Assembly: GCF_000284035.1 (NCBI RefSeq)
Contig: NC_016887.1
Location: 3,844,001-3,908,000 of the forward strand
Reading direction: 5' to 3'
DNA from: Nocardia cyriacigeorgica GUH-2
Lineage (GTDB): Bacteria > Actinomycetota > Actinomycetes > Mycobacteriales > Mycobacteriaceae
Length of the DNA stretch: 64,000 nt
The notes under the pieces were generated by a model. It saw only the letters and a list, made by a program, of their open reading frames with translations, searched no databases and was not told the origin of the DNA. A program made the position numbers and the translations under genes. This document shows, piece after piece, positions 23,866 to 36,701 of this stretch (position 1 is the first letter of the stretch; the number at the start of each line of letters is the position of its first letter).

Positions 23866-26427
23866 TCAGCCGATGTCGATGGGGTCGATCTGCACGCGCA
23901 GCGGAGCGTCGGAGCGTTGCGCGCTGCGGACGGCTTGGCCGGCCGCGAGCGAACGGGACAGGGCCGAGGCGTCGCGGCGCGGGGTGCGCAGCAGGATGCG
24001 TTCGACCTCGGCGGGGGAATCGCCGGTGAAGGGTTTGCGGGCGAACGGCGGCAGCGGCACCGGGCCGAGCAGATCGGCCGATTCCGGGAGGGTGGCGGCG
24101 GCGAGCAGTTCGGTGATGGCCTCGGACGTGCCGTCGATGGCGGCCATGCGGACCGCGGGCGGGAAACCGACCTCCGCGCGGCTGTCGACCTCGGCCCGGG
24201 CATGGCCGATCGGATCCCAGCGGATCAGCGCCTGCACGGTCGGGATGGAGGGTTCGGCCATGACCAGCACCTGGCCGTGCGCGCGGACCAGGGCGGCGGC
24301 GGTCATCCAGCGGCGCAGGGCATCCTCGGCCGCGCGCAGATCGGCGCGGCCGAGCAGGGCCCATCCGTCGAGCAGCAGGGCGACGCCGTAACCGCCGGGC
24401 AGGACGGGTTCGGCCCCCACGGTCGCGACCACCACCTGCGGTCCCGGTTCCACGGTGTCGAGGACCGCACCACCGCCGGAACCACGGATCGGCACCCCGG
24501 GAAAGGCCCGGCCGAGTTCCTCCGCGGTCCGGGTCGCGCCGATCACCACCGCGCGCAGGGCCCGCGAGCCGCAGGCGGGGCAGCGGAAACCCGCTTCGGT
24601 GCGCCCGCACCAGCGGCAGCCGGGACTGTGCGCGATATCGGCGGATTCCGGACCGGCCTGACGAGGCCGGTCCGGCAGGGCGAGCGGGCCGTTGCAGTGC
24701 CGACAGCGCGCGGGCGTCCGGCATTTCCCGCACGCCAGGGCGGGCACGTACCCGCGCCGGGGTACCTGCACCAGCACCCCGGCACCTTCCTTCAGCGCCG
24801 AACGGGCCGCGGCGAAGGCGGCGCCGGGTATCCGTACGGCGCGCGCGACGGGATCGCGTTCCAGGGCCAGATCGGTGTCGCCCGGGGCGCTGATCCGCGG
24901 CGTGGCCGAACGCAACGTCGCGCGATCGGCGACGAGATCGTGCGCCCAGCCCGAATCGACTACCGCCTGAATCTCGGCGGTGCGCGCGAATCCGCCCGCC
25001 ACGAAAGCCGCGCCCGTCTCGTGCGCGCGCAACATGGCCACCTCCCGCGCATGCGGATACGGGGCCCGCGGTTCGGCGTAGGTGTCGTCGCCGTCGTCCC
25101 AGATGGCGATCAGGCCGAGATCACGGGCCGGGGCGAACACCGCGGCACGGGTACCGACCACCACCCGCGCGGTCCCGCGCAGCACAGCCAGCCAGCGCCG
25201 GTACCGCGCCGCCGGCCCGAGCCCCGCCGACAGCCCCACCGCCCGCTCCCCCACCAACCGCTCACATTCGGCCAGCACCCGATCCAGATCCCGCTGATCG
25301 GGCACCATGAGCACCGCACTACGACCACCGGCCACCACCACCGCCGCCAACTCCGCCAGCCGCGCCGCCCACTGCTCCCCCGGCAACGCCTGCCACGCGG
25401 CCCGCACACCCCTACCCTGCGCCAGCGCCTCGAGGAAGCTCGCGCCGTGCAGGTATCTGTTCCACGGTGCGAGGTCGACACCGGCACGGTCGAGACGAGC
25501 GGCGGTGGTCGCCACCCCTTCCGGCACTGACGCGTCGGCGGGCGGGCCGCTCGGGCTCTGCGACGCATCGAGGTCGGCGGCGGGCGAGCTCTCGGCCGAT
25601 TGCTGCTCCGCCGTGGGCCGATCGCTACGAGCGTTGCCGTGCACGCCGAGAACGCTCGGATCGCCGGCCGGGTGCGCTGCGAGTTCCGACGCCTGCGCCG
25701 ATGATTCGCATGCGCCCACACCACTATTCGGGACGACTGCCGACTGTCCCGCGGATCCTGGATCGTCCGATGGCGCCGGCGAATCTCCGGTGGATGACTC
25801 GGGGGCGATCCCGACGCCGATCTCACGCTGCCTCGCGTCGCCGTCGAATCCCGATGTCGCCGAAAGGTTGTCGGCCTGCGTCGGAGTGGGAGCCTGCACA
25901 GGTGCGCCATCCGCAGCGGGCGTAACGCCCTCGCCCCCAGCGTTGTTCGGTAAAGAGCTGGACTTCACCGGCTTCGTTCTAGCGGTCCCCCCGTTCTCGG
26001 TGCGCGCATGCCGGGGTGGAATCGCCAGGCGCAGTACATCCGCGCGGCTACCGGCATAACGGGTGGCCACCGAAGTGATCAGGCGCAGAATCTCGGGGGT
26101 GAGCACGCGTTCGGCGGAAACAACCCGATCCAGCGGCATCAGTTTGCCCGTGTGGTCGCTGACGGCGAGCCGGTCGAGCAGGTAGCCGTCGACCAGGCGG
26201 CCGGCGAAGCGGACTCGGACGCGGACTCCGGGCTGGGCGATCTCGTCGAATTCGGGCGGGACGAGATAGTCGAAATCGCGATCGAGGTGCGCCGGGGTCA
26301 GCAGCGGGAGGACCCGGGCGATCGGCAGCGCTAGCGTCGTGGTGGGACCCGCGGACGTCCCCGACACAGCCGACACCCCCGGCGACGGTCCGTCGCCGGG
26401 GGTGTTGTCGGCCGCGAGTTCGTCCAC
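23866..26427 (-). CDS. priA: PriA-like primosomal protein N', ATPase motifs lost, with a long insert
   Basis: Replication-restart protein. The N-terminal 3' DNA-binding domain is recognisable (LPIARVLPLLTPAHLDRDFDYLVP). The zinc module has eight Cys as four pairs (CGKC, CRHC, CRWC, CPAC). The helicase part is degenerate: no GxTGSGKT loop, and the DEEH box is replaced by IWDDGDD; mycobacterial PriA is likewise considered helicase-inactive. About 157 residues (roughly 141-298) of Ser/Ala/Pro/Gly-rich sequence are inserted between the DNA-binding and helicase-like parts; M. tuberculosis PriA is about 655 aa against 853 here. The start is uncertain: GTG 26427 is the longest form outside metK, but GTGs at 26376 or 26367 (GGGGG 8 bases upstream of the latter) lie after a strong hairpin. 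Confidence 0.88.
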   Translation of the reverse strand: MDELAADNTPGDGPSPGVSAVSGTSAGPTTTLALPIARVLPLLTPAHLDRDFDYLVPPEFDEIAQPGVRVRVRFAGRLVDGYLLDRLAVSDHTGKLMPLDRVVSAERVLTPEILRLITSVATRYAGSRADVLRLAIPPRHARTENGGTARTKPVKSSSLPNNAGGEGVTPAADGAPVQAPTPTQADNLSATSGFDGDARQREIGVGIAPESSTGDSPAPSDDPGSAGQSAVVPNSGVGACESSAQASELAAHPAGDPSVLGVHGNARSDRPTAEQQSAESSPAADLDASQSPSGPPADASVPEGVATTAARLDRAGVDLAPWNRYLHGASFLEALAQGRGVRAAWQALPGEQWAARLAELAAVVVAGGRSAVLMVPDQRDLDRVLAECERLVGERAVGLSAGLGPAARYRRWLAVLRGTARVVVGTRAAVFAPARDLGLIAIWDDGDDTYAEPRAPYPHAREVAMLRAHETGAAFVAGGFARTAEIQAVVDSGWAHDLVADRATLRSATPRISAPGDTDLALERDPVARAVRIPGAAFAAARSALKEGAGVLVQVPRRGYVPALACGKCRTPARCRHCNGPLALPDRPRQAGPESADIAHSPGCRWCGRTEAGFRCPACGSRALRAVVIGATRTAEELGRAFPGVPIRGSGGGAVLDTVEPGPQVVVATVGAEPVLPGGYGVALLLDGWALLGRADLRAAEDALRRWMTAAALVRAHGQVLVMAEPSIPTVQALIRWDPIGHARAEVDSRAEVGFPPAVRMAAIDGTSEAITELLAAATLPESADLLGPVPLPPFARKPFTGDSPAEVERILLRTPRRDASALSRSLAAGQAVRSAQRSDAPLRVQIDPIDIG
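26373..26405 (-). terminator. 15-bp perfect hairpin at the metK-priA junction
   Basis: ACACCCCCGGCGACG and its exact complement flank a 3-base loop, 36-68 bases after the metK stop codon. It reads as a metK terminator, yet it lies within the longest reading of priA. On the mRNA its 3' arm contains the GGGGG that could serve as ribosome-binding site for the later priA starts, so it may limit both transcription and translation of priA. Confidence 0.6.
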
Positions 26428-26440
26428 CCGGGCGCCGGAA

Positions 26441-27652
26441 CTACAGGCCGGCGGCGGCGCGCAGCTTGTCGGCGCGGTCGGTGTGCTCCCAGGGCAGGTC
26501 GACGTCGGTGCGGCCGAAGTGGCCGTACGCGGCGGTCGGCGCGTAGATCGGGCGCAGCAGGTCCAGATCGCGGATGATCGCGCCCGGGCGCAGGTCGAAG
26601 ACCTCGGTGATGGCGCTGGCGATGCGCGCCGGATCGACCTTCTCGGTACCGAAGGTCTCCACGAACAACCCGACCGGCGCGGCCTTGCCGATGGCGTAGG
26701 CGACCTGCACCTCCACCCGGTCCGACAGGCCCGCCGCGACGACGTTCTTGGCGACCCAGCGCATCGCGTAGGCGGCCGAGCGGTCGACCTTCGACGGATC
26801 CTTACCGGAGAACGCGCCACCACCGTGCCGGGCCATGCCGCCGTAGGTGTCGACGATGATCTTGCGGCCCGTCAGGCCGGCGTCACCCATCGGGCCGCCG
26901 AGCACGAACTTGCCGGTGGGGTTGACCAGCAGCCGCACATCGGCCACATCCAGGCTGGGCAGCGACAGATCGGCGAGCACCGCGTCCACGACCTTCTCGC
27001 GAATATCGGGGGCCAGCAGGTTGTCCAGATCGATATCGGCGGCGTGCTGGGTGGAGATGACCACCGTGTCCAGCCGGACCGGGCGGTCGCCGTCGTATTC
27101 GATGGTGACCTGGGTCTTGCCGTCGGGCCGCAGGTACGGCAGCACACCCGACTTGCGGACCTCGGTGAGCTTGCGCGAGAGCCGGTGCGCCAGCGCGATC
27201 GGCAGCGGCATCAGCTCGGGGGTGTCGGTGGTGGCGTAGCCGAACATCAGGCCCTGATCACCGGCGCCCTGCTGTTCGATCTCGTCGTCGGAGCCGCCGA
27301 CGCGGGCCTCGTGCGAGGTGTCGACGCCCTGCGCGATATCCGGCGACTGCGCGCCGATGGCGATGTTCACACCGCAGGAGTTGCCGTCGAAACCCTTTGC
27401 CGAGGAGTCGTATCCGATCTCGAGCACCTTCTCCCGGACGATGCGCGGGATGTCCGCGTACGCCTCGGTGGTGACCTCACCGGCGACATGCACCTGGCCG
27501 GTGGTGACCAGGGTCTCCACCGCCACCCGGCTGCGCGGGTCCTCCGCGAGCAACGCGTCGAGGATGGAATCGCTGATGGCGTCACAGATCTTGTCCGGGT
27601 GACCCTCGGTCACGGACTCACTGGTGAATAGGCGACTGCCGGTCGTGCGCAC
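26441..27652 (-). CDS. metK: S-adenosylmethionine synthetase
   Basis: Makes SAM from methionine and ATP. The 403-residue protein begins with TSESVTEGHPDKICDAISD (ATP/Mg site). The hexapeptide signature GAGDQGLMFGYA and the P-loop-like GGGAFSGKDPSKVDRSAAY are intact. GTG at 27652 has GAGGG 7 bases upstream. It is upstream of priA in the same direction, with a strong hairpin between them. I see no riboswitch in the leader. Confidence 0.98.
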   Translation of the reverse strand: MRTTGSRLFTSESVTEGHPDKICDAISDSILDALLAEDPRSRVAVETLVTTGQVHVAGEVTTEAYADIPRIVREKVLEIGYDSSAKGFDGNSCGVNIAIGAQSPDIAQGVDTSHEARVGGSDDEIEQQGAGDQGLMFGYATTDTPELMPLPIALAHRLSRKLTEVRKSGVLPYLRPDGKTQVTIEYDGDRPVRLDTVVISTQHAADIDLDNLLAPDIREKVVDAVLADLSLPSLDVADVRLLVNPTGKFVLGGPMGDAGLTGRKIIVDTYGGMARHGGGAFSGKDPSKVDRSAAYAMRWVAKNVVAAGLSDRVEVQVAYAIGKAAPVGLFVETFGTEKVDPARIASAITEVFDLRPGAIIRDLDLLRPIYAPTAAYGHFGRTDVDLPWEHTDRADKLRAAAGL

Positions 27653-27982
27653 AGTTGTTCCCTCTCCCTCAACGGGTTGCTCTTCTCGGTTTGCGACCCT
27701 AGCGCCGCGTTGCCGCTGGTGCGATGCCTACGGTCGGCGACATCGCACGTCGCGGCGGCAACGGTGCCACGCCGGGCGCGAACCCTGATCCCAGACTATT
27801 CCAAACCACCGACGCGCCGGTCCGCCGTCCCGGACCGCGGGTCCCGGCGCCCGATGGCATCGTTCGATTACCCGCACTCATTAGACGACGCCGTCCGGCT
27901 CCCGCGCATGGAGTTGACGCGATTGCCTCGCTCCCGCAAGGCATCTCGCGGTCCCCCATGGACGACGCCATGACTCATCGGC
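27653..27982. other. Intergenic region between coaBC and metK
   Basis: 330 bases with no supported gene; the open frames are Pro/Arg-rich shadows. It must hold the metK promoter. A weak hairpin at 27924-27943 could end the coaBC transcript. Nothing else is recognised. Confidence 0.5.
27924..27943 (-). terminator. Possible terminator after coaBC
   Basis: TGCCTCGC / GCAAGGCA with a 4-base loop (one mismatch or wobble pair), 40 bases downstream of the coaBC stop. Confidence 0.35.
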
Positions 27983-29206
27983 TCAGCTCAGCAGCGGGCC
28001 GAGCGCATCGAGCACCCGGCTGGCCAGCAGGGCCTTGGATCCGTGGTCGAGCGCCTGTTCGGTGCCGTCGGCGCCGAGCAGCCAGCCGTCGTTGGTGTCG
28101 ACCTCGAACGCCTTGCCTTCACCGACCGCGTTGACCACCAGCAGATCGCAGCCCTTGCGGGCCAGTTTGGCGCGCGCGTGGGTGAGCACGTCGCCGTGCT
28201 CGTCACCGGTTTCGGCGGCGAATCCGACGATCGCGGTGCCGGGCAGCTGGCCGTCGGCGCGGGCCTGGACCAGACCGGCGAGGATGTCGTCGTTCTTGGT
28301 CAGCGCGATGGTGTCGGGTTCGCCGGCACCCTTCTTGATCTTGGCCGCGGCCACGTTGGTGGGCCGGAAATCGGCCACCGCCGCCGCCATGATCACCGCG
28401 TCCGCGCCTTCGGCGTGCTTGTCGACCGCGGTCTTGAGCTGTTCGGCGGTGGTGATGTGCACCAGGTCGACGGCTGCCGGGGCGGCCATCTCGATGGTGT
28501 TGCCCGCGATGAGCGTGACGTGCGCGCCGCGCTGGGCCGCGACCCGGGCCAGGGCGTAGCCCTGCTTACCGGAGCTGCGGTTGCCCAAAAAACGCACCGG
28601 ATCCAGCGGCTCCCTGGTGCCGCCGGCGGTGACGACCACCCGGCGGCCCTCGAGATCACGCGGAATGGCGTCGGCGCGCTCGAGCAGCAGCGTGGCCAGC
28701 CCGAAGATCTCCTCGGGCTCGGGCAGTCGCCCCGGACCGGTGTCGGTGCCGGTGAGCCGGCCCGACGCCGGTTCCATGACGTTGGCGCCGTGCGCGCGCA
28801 GGGTGGCGACATTGGCGACGGTGGCCGGATGCTCCCACATCTCGGTGTGCATCGCGGGCGCGAACAGGATGGGACATCGCGCGGTGAGCAGCGTGGCGGT
28901 GAGCAGGTCGTCGGCGCGACCGGTGGCGGCGCGCGCCATCAGATCGGCGGTCGCGGGCGCGATGACGACGAGGTCGGCTTCCTGCCCGAGCCGCACATGC
29001 GGAACTTCGGGCACATCGGCGAACACCCCGGTGTTCACGGGGTTGCCGGTGAGCGCCTCGAATGTGGCCTTGCCGACGAACTGCAAGGCCGATTCGGTGG
29101 GAATGACCCGGACATCGTGCCCGGTTTCGGTGAAGCGGCGCACCAGAGCGCACGCCTTGTAGGCGGCGATGCCCCCGCCGACCCCGACAACGACCCGTGT
29201 GGTCAT
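27983..29206 (-). CDS. coaBC: Bifunctional phosphopantothenoylcysteine decarboxylase / phosphopantothenate-cysteine ligase
   Basis: Second and third steps of coenzyme A synthesis. The N-terminal flavoprotein CoaC domain shows VGVGGGIAAYKA, the PxMN-like motif as PAMHTEMW (normally PAMNxxMW; here His occupies the Asn position), and an active-site Cys candidate in the NVMEPASGRLTG region is not obvious. The C-terminal CoaB domain starts at VVVTAGGTREPLDPVRFLGNRSSGKQG and continues with AAAVADFRP and KKGAGEPDTIALTKNDDIL. ATG at 29206 has AGGAGG upstream. It follows rpoZ and gmk in the same order as M. tuberculosis. Confidence 0.95.
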   Translation of the reverse strand: MTTRVVVGVGGGIAAYKACALVRRFTETGHDVRVIPTESALQFVGKATFEALTGNPVNTGVFADVPEVPHVRLGQEADLVVIAPATADLMARAATGRADDLLTATLLTARCPILFAPAMHTEMWEHPATVANVATLRAHGANVMEPASGRLTGTDTGPGRLPEPEEIFGLATLLLERADAIPRDLEGRRVVVTAGGTREPLDPVRFLGNRSSGKQGYALARVAAQRGAHVTLIAGNTIEMAAPAAVDLVHITTAEQLKTAVDKHAEGADAVIMAAAVADFRPTNVAAAKIKKGAGEPDTIALTKNDDILAGLVQARADGQLPGTAIVGFAAETGDEHGDVLTHARAKLARKGCDLLVVNAVGEGKAFEVDTNDGWLLGADGTEQALDHGSKALLASRVLDALGPLLS

Positions 29207-29289
29207 TGCGCCTCCTGTGTTGTGCGGGACACCAGCGCCCGATATGCCCGGCGAGCTACGGTGCCGCGCACCGGCTCACCGGGACGCGG

Positions 29290-29571
29290 TCACTCGCCTT
29301 CGGTGTGCTCGAGCAGGTCGGCGTGGATCTCACGCATGGCCACCGACAGCGGCTTCTCCTGCGCGACCGGCTCGACCAGCGGGCCGACGTACTCGAGGAT
29401 GCCGTCGCCGAGCTGGTTGTAGTAGTCGTTGATCTGACGTGCCCGCTTGGCGGCGTAGATGACCAGGGCGTACTTGGACGAAGTGCGCTCCAGCAGCTCA
29501 TCGATCGGCGGGTTGGTGAGGCCGACCGGAGTGTCGTAGGCGGGCGCGGCGAGGGTGTCCGTACTGCTCAC
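29290..29571 (-). CDS. rpoZ: RNA polymerase omega subunit
   Basis: Small subunit that stabilises beta-prime in RNA polymerase. The core SSKYALVIYAAKRARQINDY and the C-terminus MREIHADLLEHTEGE are nearly identical to M. tuberculosis RpoZ. I choose GTG at 29571 (VSSTDTLAAPA, 93 aa) because AGGAG lies 8 bases upstream; the ATG 17 codons earlier has no support. The N-terminal tail is shorter than in M. tuberculosis (110 aa). Confidence 0.95.
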   Translation of the reverse strand: MSSTDTLAAPAYDTPVGLTNPPIDELLERTSSKYALVIYAAKRARQINDYYNQLGDGILEYVGPLVEPVAQEKPLSVAMREIHADLLEHTEGE

Positions 29572-29618
29572 TAGGGGGGCTCCTGCGGGTTGTTGACCGA
29601 TATTGTCGCGGACTGATG

Positions 29619-30191
29619 TCACGAACTCGAATTTGTGCTAACGAACAACGATACCAACTGCTCGCAGGCGCTGGTCACCTCGTCGTTCACGATCACGATG
29701 TCGAACTCGTCACAGGCGGCCAGTTCGGTGCGTGCGGTCTCCAGCCTGCGCTCGATGACCTCCGGCGATTCGGTGCCGCGCGAGCGTAGCCGGGAGACCA
29801 GTTCGTCCCAGCTCGGCGGGGCCAGGAACACCAGCAGCGCCTCGGGCATCGCCTTGCGGACCGAGCGCGCGCCTTCCAGGTCGACCTCCACCAGCACCGG
29901 CAGGCCCTCGGACAAGGCCGCGCGGACCGGCGCAGCCGGGGTACCCGACCGTTGCAGTCCGCCGTGGATATCGGCCCATTCGAGCAGTTCCCCGGCCTCG
30001 ATCATCGCGTCGAATTCCTCGCGGCTGACGAACCGGTAGTCCCGGCCGTCGACCTCCCCGGGCCGTGGGGCCCGGGTTGTGGCCGACACGCTGAACACCA
30101 GGTGCGGTAGGCGTTCACGAACGCAGCGCACCACGGTGGACTTGCCCACGGCCGAGGGGCCGACCAGAACGACCAGCCGACCCTTCGTCAT
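29619..30191 (-). CDS. gmk: Guanylate kinase
   Basis: Phosphorylates GMP to GDP. The 190-residue protein has the P-loop VLVGPSAVGKSTVV, the GMP-binding VSATTRAPRPGEVDGRDY, and LVEVDLEGA. ATG at 30191 is chosen over the GTG four codons earlier because GGTGG sits 8 bases before it. It lies 21 bases downstream of mihF. The mihF-gmk-rpoZ-coaBC order is the mycobacterial one. Confidence 0.96.
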   Translation of the reverse strand: MTKGRLVVLVGPSAVGKSTVVRCVRERLPHLVFSVSATTRAPRPGEVDGRDYRFVSREEFDAMIEAGELLEWADIHGGLQRSGTPAAPVRAALSEGLPVLVEVDLEGARSVRKAMPEALLVFLAPPSWDELVSRLRSRGTESPEVIERRLETARTELAACDEFDIVIVNDEVTSACEQLVSLFVSTNSSS

Positions 30192-30212
30192 GTGTTCGAC
30201 CACCGGCGGTTG

Positions 30213-30533
30213 TCAGGCGCCGAGGTCGAACTTGGCCAGCAGGGCCTTGCGCTGCCGATCGCCCAGGCCGCGCAGACGGCGGGTGGGAGCGATCTCCAGC
30301 TCGGTCATGATCTCGGCCGCCTTGACCTTGCCGACCTTGGGCAGGGCCTCGAGCAGGGCCGACACCTTCATCTTGCCGATGATCTCATTGGTCTCGGCGT
30401 CGTTGAGGACACTCTTCAGGTCGGTGCCGCCACGCTTCAAGCGATCCTTGAGCTCCGCCCGAGTGCGGCGAGCGGCCGCCGCCTTCTCCAAAGCAGCGGC
30501 GCGCTGCTCGTCAGTCAGCTGGGGAAGGGCCAC
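30213..30533 (-). CDS. mihF: Actinobacterial integration host factor (mIHF)
   Basis: A 106-residue basic nucleoid protein unique to Actinobacteria and unrelated to E. coli IHF. It has an N-terminal helix (ALEKAAAARRTRAELKDRLK) and the helix-two-turn-helix/S13-like core KVSALLEALPKVGKVKAAEI, ending GLGDRQRKALLAKF. In mycobacteria it is an essential nucleoid-associated protein and supports L5 phage integration. GTG at 30533 follows GGAGGAACC. It heads the mihF-gmk-rpoZ-coaBC run. Confidence 0.96.
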   Translation of the reverse strand: MALPQLTDEQRAAALEKAAAARRTRAELKDRLKRGGTDLKSVLNDAETNEIIGKMKVSALLEALPKVGKVKAAEIMTELEIAPTRRLRGLGDRQRKALLAKFDLGA

Positions 30534-31384
30534 GGTTCCTCCGTCTCATCGTTCATTGCATCAACTACTGCCCAATTACCCGGCAGTGACAGCGACCGTA
30601 CCCACGACTGTTGCCGATTGCGAACCCACCCCCCAGGTCAGCGCATGATTCGACGATGCCGTAGGGGACGCCGGAGGCAATGCCCGACCCGGCTCGCCCG
30701 CCCTCCCGAACACCGGTTCGAATCCACGAAACAGCCTGCCAGCAGGGCGTTTTCGTACACGGAACGAATTAGCGGGCCGGTTGCCACGGCGCCGCTCGCG
30801 TCGCTGGCAAACCCGTAACCCCCCGACCAGGAACTTTCTGGAAAATTTCTGCGTGTCGCCCCACAAATCACATGCGTGTCGCGCATGCGACGTTCGCTGT
30901 GGAAGTTGCGGGCCGCCTCGGCATCGGTGCGCCGGGCCGGTTCGCGCACCGCAGGGCAGGTGATCGGGTGCGGCGCGACCCCGGGGCGGGCGTACTGAAC
31001 AGGGCCGTAATGGCAGGTGTACGCGTCCAGGGGCAGCGACAAGGCCACTGCGGGCATCCCCGGACCGCCGGCTGACCACACGGCGTTTCAGAGGGCGTCA
31101 CGGCGTCCGTGCCTCAGTCGCATCGAAACGCGCGGGCGGCAGGGTCCGGACATGGATCAGGCCCGGCCCGAGGGGTGGGCGGGCCGGACCTGATGTCCCC
31201 CGCAAGCGCGAGGTGCTGTGATGGAAAACCGCCGACTATTGCCCCGCCGGAGATCCCCCGATCAACCTTCACAGCATCTCACCGCCGCGACGCCGATACC
31301 AGCACCACGGCCGATGCGTCGCGGATGAGACATCCGTGCCGAAACCGGGGCCGCAAGCGCGGAGATCGGGTACCGCCAGGGCAG
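30534..31384. other. 851-base intergenic region between pyrF and mihF
   Basis: No supported gene; open frames on both strands are arginine-rich shadows. The left end must hold the mihF promoter. An AT-richer patch near 30830-30870 is followed by a direct repeat TGCGTGTCGC at 30850-30859 and 30873-30882. A long terminator-like hairpin lies at 31156-31194. A GGTTCGAATCC string near 30714 mimics a tRNA T-arm but has no matching stem. A small RNA cannot be excluded. Confidence 0.5.
31156..31194. terminator. Long hairpin terminator of the pyr operon
   Basis: ATCAGGCCCGGCCC and GGGCCGGACCTGAT pair over 14 bases with one mismatch around an 11-base loop, about 190 bases beyond the pyrF stop. It lies in the gap before the mihF promoter. 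Confidence 0.6.
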
Positions 31385-32238
31385 CTACGCCTGAAGGAAG
31401 CCGAACTCTTCCTGCATGGCGGCGAGCTTGGCGCGCAGCGCGGGAACCGACGGCCCTTCGCGCAGCACCTCACGCGAGGCGTTGGGCACCACACCGTGCA
31501 GCAGGTGTTCGGGCACCAGGCCGCGCACGGACTCCGCTCCCCCGCCCTGCGCGCCGACGCCGGGCATGAGGATGGGCCCGTTGAGCGCACTCAGATCCGG
31601 TGCCTCGGTGAGGGTGGCGCCGACCACGACGCCGACCGAGCCGAAGGAGTCGCCGGTGTTGCGGGCCGCGGCGGCGTCGACGATCGTCTGGGCGATGCTG
31701 CGGCCGTCGCCCGCGGTGATCCGTTGCAGCTCGGCGCCTTCCGGATTGGACGTCGCCGCCAGCACGAACACCCCGCGGTGATTGGCCTGCGCGAGCTCGA
31801 GGGCCGGATCGAGCGAGCCGAAGCCCAGATACGGCGAGACCGTCACCGCGTCCGAGGCGAGCGGGCCGTCACCGAGCCAGGCGCGGGCGTAGGCGTCCAT
31901 GGTGGAGCCGATATCGCCGCGTTTGGCGTCGGCCAGCACCAGCGTGCCGGAATCGCGCAGCACCTCGATGGTGCGTTCGAGCACCCCGATCCCGCCGGCG
32001 CCGTAGACCTCGAAGAACGCCACCTGGGGTTTGACCAGGGCGACGCAGCCGTCGAAGGCCTCGACGCAGATCTCGGCGAAGGCCTCGAGGCCGTCCACGT
32101 CGTCGGTCAGGCCCCACTGGTCCAGCAGGCCCGGATGGGGATCGATGCCGACGCACAGCGGCCCGAACTGGCGCATCGCGTGCTGTAGCCGGTCGCCGAA
32201 GGTCTGCACCGATCCCGCTCCGCTCTCCTGGTCGTGGG

Positions 32239-32242
<4 letters not shown>
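31385..32242 (-). CDS. pyrF: Orotidine 5'-phosphate decarboxylase, type 2
   Basis: Last step of UMP synthesis. At 285 residues it is the long actinobacterial type. It shows LCVGIDPHPGLLDQWGL near the N-terminus and the catalytic motif LVLADAKRGDIGSTM with the Lys-Asp pair, then the phosphate-binding end ILMPGVGAQGG. GTG at 32242 overlaps the carB stop by 4 bases (GTGA). It is the last gene of pyrR-pyrB-pyrC-orf-carA-carB-pyrF. Confidence 0.97.
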
Positions 32243-35579
<3,337 letters not shown>

Positions 35580-35580
<1 letters not shown>

Positions 35581-36701
35581 CAGGCTCCTTCCATCAGACC
35601 GGCGAAACGGTCGAACAAGTACGCGGCGTCATGGGGGCCGGCGGCGGCTTCGGGGTGGTACTGCACGGAGAACGCGCGCCCGTCGACCAGGCGCACGCCC
35701 TCGACGGTGCCGTCGTTGGCGCAGACATGGCTGACCTCGGCCTTGCCGAACGGGGTGTCGAACTGTTCCCCCTGTTCGCCTTCGAGGGCGAAGCCGTGGT
35801 TCTGCGCGGTGATCGAGATGCGGCCGGTCTCGTGCTCGACGACCGGGATGTTGATGCCGCGGTGGCCGAACTTCATCTTGTAGGTGCCGCGGCCCAGCGC
35901 GCGGCCCAGGATCTGGTTGCCGAAGCAGATGCCGAACAGCGGCAGGCCGGCGCCGAGGATCTGGCGGGTGAGTTCGACCGCGCCGTCCTGGGTGGCCGGG
36001 TCGCCCGGGCCGTTGGACAGGAACACGCCGTTCGGCTTCAGCTCCTGGATCTGGTCGAACGAGGTGCCCGACGGCACCACATGCACCCGGATGCCGCGTT
36101 CGGCGAACATCCGCGGGGTGTTGGTCTTGATGCCGAGATCCACCGCGACCACGGTGAAGCGGTGCTCGCCGGTGGGCTCGATGGTGTAGAGCCCGTCGGT
36201 GCTGACCTCTTCGGCCAGGTCGGCGCCGAGCATGGACGGCTGGCCGTTGACCCGGGCCACGAGCTCGTCGACGGTCGCGGCGACGGCGTCACCGCTGAAG
36301 ATGCCCGCCTTCATCGAACCGCGGGTGCGCAGATGCCGCACCACCGCGCGGGTGTCGATGCCCGCGATACCGACGATGTCCTGGCGCTCCAGCTCCTCCG
36401 GCAGCGTGCGGGTGGCGCGCCAGTTGGATGCGCGGCGCGCGGGGTCGCGCACGGCGTAGCCGGCGACCCAGATCTTGCCGGACTCGTCGTCCTCGTCGTT
36501 CCAGCCGGTGTTGCCGATCTGCGGGGCCGTGGCCACCACGATCTGGCGGTGATAGCTGGGGTCGGTCAGGGTCTCCTGATAGCCGGTCATCGCGGTGCAG
36601 AACACCGCCTCACCCAGCGTCTCGCCGACGGCGCCGTAGGAGGTGCCACGGAAAACCCGGCCGTCCTCCAGCACCAAGGCCGCTTCGTTCTTTCCGCTCA
36701 T
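35580..36701 (-). CDS. carA: Carbamoyl-phosphate synthase small subunit (glutaminase)
   Basis: Class-I glutamine amidotransferase subunit feeding ammonia to CarB. The 373-residue protein opens AALVLEDGRVFRGTSYGAVG with MTGYQETLTDPSY after it. The glutaminase domain has the nucleophile elbow LFGICFGNQILGRA and the His-Glu pair in VQYHPEAAAGPHD. ATG at 36701 overlaps the upstream PH-domain gene by 4 bases. Confidence 0.98.

Noticed and set aside
26441..26823. Extended N-terminus of PriA reading into metK
   Set aside because: The added residues are an out-of-frame shadow of metK, Arg/Ser/Pro-rich and unlike PriA.
30700..30740. tRNA-like T-loop string GGTTCGAATCC
   Set aside because: The flanking bases do not form a 5-bp T-stem, and no acceptor, D or anticodon arm can be drawn around it.
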